Below are positions 9,210 to 20,013 of a stretch of DNA of 64,000 nt, in pieces. The notes beneath the pieces were generated by a model. It searched no databases. It saw only the letters and a program-made list of their open reading frames with translations, and had not been told where the DNA came from. Origin of the DNA: Trogon surrucura (lineage: Eukaryota > Chordata > Aves > Trogoniformes > Trogonidae); contig CM036658.1 of assembly GCA_020746105.1 (NCBI GenBank), positions 28,049,099 to 28,113,098 of the forward strand. Reading direction: 5' to 3'. The position numbers and the translations under genes are program-made. Positions within the stretch are counted from its first letter, which is position 1. Each line of letters starts with the position of its first letter.

Positions 9210-10410
9210 AAAACTGAGCCCTGGGAAATGTCATGTATGACCAGCCACCAACTGGATTTAACTCCATTCACCACAATTTTCTGGGTTTGGTCATCCAGCC
9301 AGTTTCCACCCAACAAAGAGTACACCCATCTAAGCCATAAACTACCAGCTTTTCTAGCAGAGTGCTGTGGGAAATAGTGTCAAAGGCTTTACTAAAGTCG
9401 AGGTAGACTTTAGTCTACATCTACAACTTTTCCCTTATCCACTAGGCATGTCACCTAGTTGTAGAAGGAGATCAGGTTGGTCAAGCAGGACCTGCCGTTC
9501 ATGAACTCATGCTGGATGGGCCCGATCCCCTGGTAGTCCTGCATGTGCTGCATGATGGCACTCAAGATAAACAGCTCTGTAATTTTTCTGGGTACTGAGT
9601 TCAGATGCACAGGTCTCTAGTTCCCAGGATCCTCCTTCTGATCCTTTTTGTAGATAGACGTCACACTGACAAGCCTCCAGTTGTCTGGGACCTCCTCTGT
9701 TAACCAGCACTGCTGATAAATGATGAAAAGTGGCTTGGCAAGCACCTCCACCAGCTCCCTCAGCATGGTCAGGTGGATCCTATCCAGCTCCGTAGACTTT
9801 TGAGTGTCCATGTGTTGTAGCAGGCCATTAACTGCTTCCTCGTGGATTATGAATGGTTTATTATGCTTTCTGTTCCTGTCTTCCAGCTTCAGGGCCTGAA
9901 CACCCTGAGGATAACTGGTCTGACTGTTAAAGACTGAGGCAAAGAAGGCATTAAGTACCTCAGCCTTTTCCTCTTCCCTGGTGGCAGTGTTCCTCCCATA
10001 TCCAATAAAGGAGGGAGATTCTTATAATCTCTCTTTTTGTTGTTAATGTATTTGTAAAAACATTGTTTATTATTTCTTATGACAGTGGCCAGATTGAGTT
10101 CTACCTGGGCTTTTGCCTTTCTAATGTTGCCTCTGCATGACCTGACTAGATGTCTGTACTCTTCTTGAGCTGCCTGCCCTTTCTTCCAAAGGTGCTAAAC
10201 TGTTCTTGTTTTCCTGAGTCCCAGCAAAATCTCCCTATTCAGTCAGACCGATCATCTTCCTCACCAGTTTGTCTTATGACACGTGAGGACAGCTTGCTCC
10301 TGTGCCTCCAAGACTCCAGCCTTCCTGAACCTCTTTGCCCTTTAAGAGTGTCTTTCAAGCGATTCTCCCTGACTCCTCTCCTTACTTCATCCAGAACTGA
10401 AAACTCACTT
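9205..10410 (-). mobile_element. CR1, 5' part (minus strand), continuation of 7139-8081
   Basis: The upstream half of the CR1 split by the LTR. On the minus strand it reads, from right to left, the endonuclease-RT linker and then the RT. A frame around 9617-9811 gives DRIHLTMLRELVEVLAKPLF and SVTSIYKKDQKEDPGN (early RT). Around 9370-9400 the antisense of FSKAFDT is visible. A frame at 9032-9325 ends in ISQGSVLG, which joins [11 protein letters not shown] across the LTR. Many stops and frameshifts make it non-functional. It fades out near 10410 before the endonuclease begins, so the copy is 5'-truncated. The right boundary is approximate. Confidence 0.88.
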
Positions 10411-10571
10411 CAATGCAAAGAACCATTCCAATGGTAAGAATAAACACTGGAATACATTACTTGGGGGATATTATGGATTTTCCATTCCTGGCAGTATTTC
10501 AGATAATTTTTAGAGATGCATTTGTCAAAGTACGTTTGATTCTTGTTTCACATACAAGCATAAATTAAAAG

Positions 10572-10845
10572 GCATGTAGCAATAGGATGAGAGACAATGA
10601 TTTTAAACTAGAACAGGATAGATTTAGATTAGTCATTAAGAAGTTCTTTACTATGAAGGTGCTGAAACACTGGAACAGGTTGCCCAGAGAGGTGCTGGAG
10701 GCCCCAGCCCTGGAGACATCTCAGGTCACTTGATGGGGCTCTGAGCAACCTGATCCAGTTAAAGGTATCCATGCTCACTGCAGGGAGGTTGGACTAGATG
10801 ACCTTAAAAGGTCCCTTCCAACCCAAAACATTCTGTGATTCTGTT
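10572..10845 (+). mobile_element. CR1 3' end fragment
   Basis: Last part of ORF2 and 3' UTR of a CR1 on the + strand, 5'-truncated. It contains AACACTGGAACAGGTTGCCC (about 10665-10685), TGGACTAGATGACCTTAAAA, CCCTTCCAACCC and a short ATTCTGTG tail. There is no intact frame. Its orientation is opposite to the CR1 on its left. Confidence 0.9.
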
Positions 10846-11149
10846 TTCTTCATTTTCTACAGAGCGGTTTCTCTGCATACTTACCACGCAGAGCAAATGG
10901 TCTGCTAATGTGATCAGGGTAGAATTTGGGTAGAATAGTGATAGTTTTTTGAGCATGTAATTGCTTTTTTCTTGAAATCTTATTTCAAAGATTAAGAATT
11001 CTGTGCAACTAGAGTTATCTTATGTAGCTTTGTCTGTAATTTGAAAACGATTCACAAATGCTTAAAAAAATTGTAAAGTCACAAAGACAAGAGAGCAACC
11101 CAGATAGAAGTACAGCAAGAGAAACTAAAAGTGGATGGATAAATCAAGA

Positions 11150-11530
11150 AAGAGTCAATGATAGTTCTGTAGGGCTCAATTTTAGGGCTACTACTCTTTA
11201 TTGTTTTTATAAATTATCTAGGTGAAGGAATAGAATGTATGAAAGTTTTTCAATGATACTAAATTAGGAGGAGCTGTGAACTCCTTTGAAGCTAGGGAGA
11301 CCTTACAGAGAGAAAGATTCTTCACTGAGAGGGTAGTTGGTCAGTGGAACGAGCTCCCCAGGGAAGTGGTGATAGCACCAAACCTGTCACAGTTCAAGGA
11401 GTGTCTGAACGATTCTCTTAGTCATATGATTTAGTTTTAGTAGTCCTGTGAGGATCAGAAAGTTGGGCTTGATGACTCTTATGGGTCTCTTTCAACTTCA
11501 GATATTCTATGATTCTACAATTCTATAATC
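11150..11530 (+). mobile_element. CR1 fragment with internal deletion
   Basis: The + strand fragment begins near RT motif B (GGGCTCAATTTTAGGGCTAC) and passes the region of the catalytic box (TTTTTCAATGATACTAAATT). After TGTGAACTCC at about 11283 it jumps to the ORF2 C-terminus (TTCACTGAGAGGGTAGTTGG, AGTGGAACGAGCTCCCCAGG). The 3' UTR has a variant form (CGATTCTCTTAGTCATATGA) and the tail is TATTCTATGATTCT. The missing block between RT and C-terminus shows an internal deletion after, or during, insertion. The start is approximate. Confidence 0.8.
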
Positions 11531-14013
11531 CTAGATAAAAAGTAGCTAGACAGTGTACAGTGCAGTATGTTGTATGACCATGTCTGAGAGTAGGGAATGA
11601 GAAACATGCACATTTATTATCTATAGCAATAATGCTATCTTTATCGACATATGCAATTAAGACTATATTGTGCCAGGTTCTGCACGATAAAATGCCATGT
11701 AAATAACACAGATATGTATGTCTTCTGATTCTCACAAAGTAATCCGTGTCTGAAGTATGTGATAGTAGGTAGTCCACTTTTTATTTTCCTGTGGCTGAAT
11801 TCACTGACTTAGTTTTAGTTAAACTTCTTTTTTTTTTTTTTAATGTGAAATATTATCGTATGTAGAGCTCATCCTGGAAAGGTGAAAATACAACTTAAAT
11901 AAAGAAACATATTCCGTTAACATGAAGCTTAGTAGCAATTTCTGTTAAATTATGTTGATTTTTGTTGTACTTGAATAAAAGAAAGTATACCCAGTGCTGC
12001 TAAACTTTTATTGATGTTAATTGCAGAGATCATTTGTAAAGTCATGCTTTCTGTGATCTGCAGACGAGCATCAGTGTAGATTCTGGAAATATAGAAGATT
12101 AGTCCTGGAACTTACTAGAATTTTCATGCTGGCAAATCATCAGCTTCTCTGGTATATTTGTATTGTATTTAACTGATTTTATAAATATGTGTTTTTAATC
12201 TATATGTACTAATTTTAAGGCTGTAATTATCTAAATGTACATTCCTGACATGAATTTAGGAAAGTCATTGGAATGTTGTATATATCTGGAGTAAAAGAAA
12301 ATCAGAGAAGCAACAGGGCAAAACTGTATAAATCCATTCAATTTCTCATCTCGGAGACAAATAAGAACTTTGCATGCCATTTGATGATATTGAGACCCTA
12401 GTATTTTGAGAAGAAAAAAATGTCTTTTCTCCCCTAGTTAATAACATGGAAATAAACCATGTTTACTGTAGGTCCTCCCTCCTTGTGGTAGGCAGGGTGT
12501 GTAAAAGACTTGAAGATGACAGGATAAGAACTGTGTGGGAATAGGCTCAAGACATCTTTTCAGACAGAAAATGGGCTACAAAGTCTAGAAAAGCTTTCTT
12601 AGTGGTACTGCTTTTACCATAGTATTCCATGTCTGTAAATTGTTATGCTCAGCTGGTGTCTAATGCCCTTCTGCCACCCCAACATAACCTGGTTAACTGA
12701 CAAAGTAAGAAAAGACGTGAAGAAGTATATTTATAGAAATGCTAGGTTTTTTTACAAGTACTATATAAAAATGCTTTCTTTGAAATTTTAATAATTTTAG
12801 TTAAGATGAGGTTACAGAAGGAATTTATCTTAAGCTCCTATATTTAGCAGAAATCACTTGCATCATCAGAAATCTTAGCGTACAGAAACAAGGTTTGGTT
12901 CCATGTCCCCACATTAATCATCTAACATGGAATAGCTATGGATATGAAGTAGCTGTGAGAATGTCTTTAACCCTTTCTGAGTTTGGGAGACTTCATAATG
13001 AAGTGGCAGTCCTGTATCCTGAAAAACCTGTTGTGGGAACAGTAAGAACCAAATCTGGATATCCTTTGACAAGATGGCAGAGTGAAAGCTTTGAAAATCA
13101 GTGTTTTCCTGTTCCCTTTTACCACCTTATTAAAAAAAAAAAAAGTGCTTTCATCAACATTCTTAGAGTTTAAATGAATATTTTCATGCCAGATTGGTAG
13201 CATGCTTGTGACCTGAAATACCTGGAAAGCCCTGTAATTGTCCAGAGGACATCTTTTGAAATGGAGAGGTGTGTTAACACTTCCAGTAACTGTTCAGTCT
13301 ATTACCTGGATATGGTTCTTCTCCTTGGATCTAGGTGAGCAGGCTGTGGAAGGCCATCTGAAATGTTATGGCAGCCCTGGAGAAAGCTCTCACTGTCTGG
13401 GAAAGAAATTCTATCAGTTGCATCAGGATTAGGCTCTTTTGGCAGCTGTGGAAATTCAATTTCTGTTGAATAGGACCATTAATGAGTAACAAAAGAACTA
13501 TGTGTTTTGGTTAATATTAACAGCAGAACTCCAACAGGGTGCCTAGAGATGCAAAAGTCATGGTAAATTAAAGCACATCTAATTCAAAGTAACATTTATT
13601 GCAACCTGATTGTAGCATTGGTAGTAAATCCTGAACGATTTCTTCTCTGAACAGTGGGAAGCTTAAATTCTGGCAGGCAATGGATTTCTGGGACTCTGTC
13701 CATTTCCTGTCAAAAATGCAAACCATTTCTCTGATTATGATGTGAGAGACAGATTAATTGGAATTGCTTAGCAGGAGAAGCTATCTTGAATATTCATAGC
13801 CTGCAAGGTACTGTGTAAGATAGATATTCAGATAAAATTAAAACAATATAGTATGCTTACAAAAATACATAATCCTACCTTTTTTAATCAGAAGCAAATC
13901 CAGACTTACGCTTGAATATGACGGAAAGATTTTTAAAAAGTATGAAAAAAAAATTACACACTAAAAAACCAATTATTAATGTAATATAGAGCTCAGGTCA
14001 CCAGTGCCAAATA
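11531..14013. other. No gene seen: AT-rich DNA
   Basis: Short T and A runs (for example T15 near 11827) and nothing else recognisable. A frame at 12895-13173 is open for 92 codons, but it has no homology I recognise and ends in a run of lysines from an A tract. Confidence 0.5.
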
Positions 14014-14679
14014 CAGAATCAAAGAATCACAGAGTCACAGATTCACAGAATCACAGAATTGTCAAGGCTGGAAAAGACCTCTGAGATCATCAAGTCCAGC
14101 CTATGTCTCAACATTACCATATCAGCTAGACCATGGCACTAAGTGCCACATCCAGCCTCTCCTTAAACACCTCCAGGGACGGTGACTCCAGCCCTTCCCT
14201 GGGCAGTGCATCCCAATGCCTGAGCACCCCTCCATGAGAAAGTGCTTCCTGACATCCAACCTAAACCTCCCCTGACACAGTTTCAGGCCATGCCCTATCG
14301 TCCTGCCACTGGTTGCCCAGGAGAAGAGCCCGACTCCCACCTGACTACACCCTCCCTTCAGGGAGTTGTAGAGAGTGATAAGGTCCCCCCTGAGTCTCCT
14401 CTTCTCCAGGCTAAACACCCCCAGCTCCCTCAGCCTCTCCTCACAGGACTTTCCCTCTAGTCCCTTCCCCAGCCTCCTTGCTCTCCTCTGGACCCGCTCC
14501 AGCACCTCAAGACCTTTTCTTGAAGTGAGGGGCCCAGACCTGCACACAGGGCTCGAGGGGAGGCCTCACCAGTGCTGAGCACAGGGGCAGAATCACATCC
14601 CTGCTCCTGCTGGACACGCTGTTCCTGATACAAACCAGGATGCCATTGGCCTTCCAGGCCACCTGGGCACACTGCTGGA
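14014..14679 (-). mobile_element. CR1 3' portion (minus strand)
   Basis: A CR1 whose tail faces left: AGAATCA/AGAGTCAC-type 8-bp repeats at 14014-14060, then the antisense 3' UTR (CTGGAAAAGACCTCTGAGAT). A minus-strand frame (14122-14547) keeps [20 protein letters not shown] and [20 protein letters not shown], the ORF2 C-terminus. At 14580-14679 the antisense of [20 protein letters not shown] sequence marks the 5' truncation point. It is relatively GC-rich and moderately diverged, with breaks in the frame. Confidence 0.92.
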
Positions 14680-16759
14680 AAAGCAGTTACCATTGAATAA
14701 AAACTCTACAGAACCTTCTTCAAGCCTACACATGCCAATTTTTGTTGTTTGTAAGTGTAGATCAGACGTATTTTATCTTGCTGTGAAATCACATTCAAGC
14801 CTTATGATTGGGGAAAGCCACAGTGGTATTTGCTTTCTGTCTGGTTAGCGAAAGGTGCATTAAAGCTGATTGACTCCCAGTTCTGGAAAAACAGCACTCT
14901 CCATGCTGTAGAAAAGCTACCCAGCTCATTTCTTTCACTTGAGAGTTTTCAGCTGATCAGTTAGCAGTTTGGTCTGTAGCTTTCTGTAATATTTTCAGAA
15001 GTTATTCTGAAGTTATCAAAAAGTTCTTGCCTCTGAACATTATGGATCTTCCTCTAGATCATTCAGAAAAAGATGGAGTTTCAGGATCTTCCCTGAATAT
15101 GGGTTTTATGATGGGGATCTAGAATCAGCACAGACTGAAATCTGCATACAGATGTCATTTTCTGCTAACTGAATGCTGACGGTTGAAGTGAAATAAGACA
15201 CTTCTCTCTAGTGGAGACCATCCTCTGAGTGTGGAATTAACAGTTGAATTTGGGTTTGAATGCAATGTCTTGGATACCAGAGACAACAGTGGAACAGGCT
15301 GATCGAGTTCCTTGTACTACAGAACTGCAGATTCTTCCTGAAAAAAAGTAAAAGAGGTACTTTTAGGAGAATTCTGCTGATTTTCCATAATAATTTTAGG
15401 TTGTTTCAATCTTATGTAATAAATGTTCGGGGTTTTTTTTTGAAAAGAAATGCACTGAGTTATGTTGCAATAAAAATAGCAACTATTATTGATCTGACCC
15501 TGCTACTTCCGATGCTACTTCTCTTCACTAATGTTGATGAAGAGAGAGAAAATACCTGTTGTTTTCTTTGGAAAAAAAACAGTGAAATTTGGGTTTGTGA
15601 CATACTTGCAGGGAAAAATTAATGAGGTTATAACTTTTATAATTTCAAAAGATTAGATTTGTTGCTTTAAAATTGCCATTTTACTTTCATTTGATATCCA
15701 TGTCCTTATTTTTCTTCATTTCTTTGACAAACCCTGAAGAAAAGTCCAAAACTGAAAGTGTCTTTTGAGCTTTGTTTAGATTCCTGCATTTTCAGTCAAC
15801 TGACATCACTGGCTCAAATGCCTCTGAGATCTCTTTCAGACCTTCTGGGGGGTGATATTATCATTCTCTTTCCCCATTTTGTTCATTAGTCTTTTACAGC
15901 TGCCTCCATGGCAGTCCTATCAGCATGATGCTGCCGGGAAATGCTGTTTCCCTCACATGGCACATGGATCCCCTTTATCTATAAGTTCCCCTGGCATACA
16001 GAAATTTCTGGAACAACCTAATATTTTGCAAACAGCACATTAATGATAGTGTTTGAAACATTTACTTTGTGGGCTGATGGTTTTCATACTTCCATAAAAG
16101 CAGTTAACCTAGGATGGCCACTAGTGATGATTCTGGTGAGGAGGTCATAAGGGAGAAATATGCTTTAGTAGTAATGTGTTTATCTTTTCACCATTCTACC
16201 TGAATATGAAAGGAGGTAGTATTAAAAAAAAAGGAAAGATTTTCTAGCCATGTCAGTCCTTTTACATCAAATCTCATGAAAGTAGCACCTGAAGTTTTGC
16301 AGAGAATAATAAAAAGACCTAACTGCTTTGTACTGAGATAATTCCTACTTTTTTGATAGAGTATGGTGGTGCAGAGCAGCCATGTGTTAGGACCACAGGC
16401 TACCCTGGCCATCAGAGTGGCTCTCAGGTAAAATTATATTCTGAATACTGCAGTGGAGTAGATTTTTCAATGCTATCCCAAATTTACAGCTGAAAACCAA
16501 TGAGAACACACAAGATTCAACACTTCCAAGGTATAGAGGCTTCTGGAGGTAAAAATATTTATGTGCCAAAGTTTTGTGTGGAATGCTAGCTTTCATGTTT
16601 TCTTAATATTGAAAGTTAGTCATATGCAAGGACTTTTTGAGAAATCTTTGCAAATGTGACTAGATGCTTTTTCAACAAGTGCTTATAGTCGCATGGCTCC
16701 AAGAGACACAATTCCAGATCAATTCAGAAATGGTTAGATTAATGGTTAGACTAGGCTAA
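14680..16759. other. No gene seen: AT-rich DNA
   Basis: No recognised repeat. A 120-codon frame at 15260-15622 contains long phenylalanine/leucine runs typical of AT-rich noncoding DNA. Confidence 0.5.
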
Positions 16760-16812
16760 TGTTTGGACTTGATGATCTTAAAGTCTCTTGATAAACAAGT
16801 CTATGATTCTGT
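16760..16812 (+). mobile_element. Short, old CR1 3' tail
   Basis: GTTTGGACTTGATGATCTTA followed by AAGTCTCTTGATAAACAAGT and CTATGATTCTG resembles the last 50 bp of a CR1 (TTGGACTAGATGATCTT... CTATGATTCTG). Only the extreme 3' end remains. Confidence 0.55.
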
Positions 16813-19800
16813 AAATCTTTGAGACTTGAAGCCTTCAAGTCTTTAAGAATTGAAGCCTTCAGCTTATGGCCGCAGCATTAGCTGCAAGCCCATATTTCTT
16901 CCTCCTTGTCAATCACAGTCTGAATCCAGTTTTAGTGAAGGTGCAGAATTACAGTTGTTTTATCCTAGCTAGTTTGCTGATTCCCAGTTGACAACACATT
17001 TTATAATACTGCAGTAATAACCTCTGCACATATAGGAGCCATAATCTCACCAAGATATCCTGTCAGACTCTGCAGAAGCCACACAGGAGTTAAATAGGAC
17101 CGTATGCAAGGCCAGATTAACAAGTAGAAGCCAGATAAAACATTTGAACATTCAGATTTGATTAAAAAGCAAGAGATTGGCAGGATCCTTGATCTCTCAG
17201 CAGGGAATTACATTGTGAGGAGGTGAAGCAACACCATAATATAATATAACATAATGTGAAGGAGCTGATGTTTCATTAGCAGCCAATGGTTTGGAAGAAT
17301 GTTTTCAACACATTGCTTTTGAATAGGTTATATATTAAATACACATAACTAGCACTTCTTAACTGAAGCTGAAGAATGGCTACAGCATCTGTCATTGACA
17401 GATTCCAAAATCATTTGTATTGGCTTGGAGAAAGAAAGAAGAAAGAAATATCTTGATTTTTATTGGGAACTTGACCAAAATGGTCTAAGAAAGTTGTTTT
17501 GATTGTTGACTTCAACATATTAAATTCTATAACATTGGGGCTGGTTTTGGAAAGTGGGAAAACAGATATTTTCTGATTTTTCCAGAATTTGAACAAGTTA
17601 CGAATAAGAGGAAATTATCTTTTTAAGAATGGTTGTTCTTTTAGCTATTTTTGTTCTGGCAGATTAAGTCTCTGCTCTTAAGGGAGTATGTCCTTCATAA
17701 ATTTGATGAATTGTAGTATTCAACTCATCAGTTGTCAAGATGAAACAAGAGCTATGGGGTTTCTACAGGTAGGACCTCAAACCTTGGTGGTTTTGAACCC
17801 ATGTCTTAATATATAAACTTTTAACAGGAGACCTCAGAGGTAGTTTATGTACTTCTTAAAGTGTTACGGAATTTTACTTGGCTTTCAGTTAACCTAGCAG
17901 GTCCTCCCTCCCTTCCCCCCTCCATCTTTCTCCTTTCTTTTCTTCCCTTCCGTTCTCCCTTTCCCTCTTTCCTTCTTGACACATTGTGACACTGTGGCAG
18001 TCTCCTCAACCTGTGCACCATTTTGTTCATATGATACATTTTAATCATTTTAAAGCAACTTAAAAAAAATGTTTGTTTCTGCACTGGGAACCCTCTTGGG
18101 GACTGGTAGGAAATGATGGTTGAATTACTGTTTTACCTGCAGTAATGAACTCCATGCATTATGTTAGGATGCTTCAAGTAGTTATATGCACAGAGACTGC
18201 TAATCTGAACAGTAATGGAACAGTATCAAGTGCAGAAACTAAATAACAACCAATTAAAAAAAAATGTTGAATTGAAAGTGTTGAAGTTGTGAGCAGTATC
18301 TATTAACTTCAGAAAGCCCGAGAAGAAAGGCAGTTTCTCATATAAGGATTTAATAGGTACAGAAGTCTGAACTACGACATGCTCAGATCCTCAGCTGAGG
18401 TCAGTCATATGATTTAAGACTTCTCTCCTGTCTACGTTCAGTCATACTCTGCACTAATTTTGCTGTAGCTGTTGAGTAAATAGAGTTATATCATATGCTA
18501 AGAACAGCCTCAACACCTTGAGGCATGCAGCAAATGACTGACTTGTTTGTTCTATAACATTATGTGAGTTAAAAAAAAAAAATCTTCTCTAATGTCCGTT
18601 TGCTAATGAGTACTGATGTTTTCAGAGGGTGATCTATGACAGCCTCACGATTTGGGTGGCAATTGCTAGCTCAGTGCTTACCACAATTTTATGAGTTAGG
18701 GTAACTGCAATAGAAAGTCTATTCATAACATCACAGCTATCACTACTCACTTCCCACAAGCTGAATATTCAATTCTTTTACTTTACTGTCATTATGCTTA
18801 GTTATGCAAATTGTCTAAAAAATAACAAAGCGTCACATCCTATAGCTGTTTCTAAAAGATATTATAATTCATGTAAGTAATATACTATATCAATGCAAAA
18901 GTTGTTGCTGCCTCACAGTATGAAGACAAATTGCTATCCTTTGGACAACTTCATGGGTTTTTGTACAAGTACAATTTTCAGGTCTGAGACGCCCACAAAA
19001 TAAAAATACACCCCACCCTAACAACATCAACAGCAATAAACCCCTTGTCAGATCTGTGCATAGTAGTCTGTTTGTGGGTGTGAATGTTTATTAATTGCTA
19101 AACTTTTATATCTTTTCACCACTTCAAAAGGTGTTATTTGAAATAATCAAAGACATTATTTATGAAAAAAGCCTAGAATATATAGTATGATATAGTAATT
19201 ATGAAGTGAAAGAAAATATTTTAATTACATGAGATTGTATATCATTATTTTAAATGAATTATTATTTTATAAGTGTTTTATTGACTAAAAGAGTGATTCT
19301 CTGCCTTCAATGATAAAACGAGATTCTTAATAATAATTACCCTTCCATTTGTGCATGCTACCAACATTGAGTGATGTAATAAAACTTGTCTTCCGTTTGA
19401 GAGGAATGTTTCCATTCATGGTATTTCCGGGGAGACATTCAGAAATCATTGATATTTCATGAAGCACCTTAGCTTGCCTCCACTATTGGAAATACAATTC
19501 AATTTGATATGCAAATTGTTTAGTTAGCGAATTTTTATGTAGGTTTTTTTTATCTCTTGAACAGCATTGCTGTGAAATTTGGTATAAACAACTAGTTGTC
19601 CCATTGTTATTTTCCTCTAGTTTTAATATGCTGTTCGAGGTTATGGGGTTTTTTTTGGTAGCATTAACAAGGTAAATGGAAATGGATACGAAGTGAAAGA
19701 AATGAGAAAGAAAAACTACAGTATGAAGTTGAAATAAAAAAGCAAAAATACTATAAAATGGTGAATCTGTTTTAATTACTGCATCTCTCTTAGTTTCTAG

Positions 19801-20000
19801 TTTCCTGTCTTACAGAAAACTACCTTTCCAGACACAAAAAAACTATTGGCAAAGGTGCCAGCAATTGTATCCACTGATTTTAGTATCCCACAGCTAATGT
19901 GTTGATCCCCATTCTCTTTGATGTTCACGATGAGACTTTTTTTGCAAGGAGAGAAGGTAGATGCATTGTTACCCAAATTTTCTCAACTTTTTTTTTTTTT
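16813..20000. other. No gene seen: AT-rich DNA with a pyrimidine tract and possible regulatory DNA
   Basis: Contains the polypyrimidine stretch at 17902-17978 and an unusually AT-rich block at about 18780-19520. That block holds two copies of TATGCAAATTGT and several TAATTA-type sites. No coding frame or transposon is recognised. Confidence 0.45.
17902..17978. repeat. Polypyrimidine tract of about 77 bp
   Basis: Nearly pure C/T on the + strand, broken only by single purines near 17923 and 17952. Such tracts can form triplex DNA; no regular unit is present. Confidence 0.85.
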
Positions 20001-20013
20001 TTTTTTTTTTTTT
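19988..20013. repeat. T26 homopolymer
   Basis: Twenty-six consecutive T followed by AGGTAAG. It is not attached to a recognisable retrocopy on the minus strand. Confidence 0.95.

Noticed and set aside
12895..13173. 92-codon open frame
   Set aside because: No known domain, and it ends in lysines from an A tract. An opposing frame of similar length exists on the other strand.
15260..15622. 120-codon open frame
   Set aside because: Composition dominated by Phe, Leu and Ile, as expected for AT-rich noncoding DNA; no exon boundaries.
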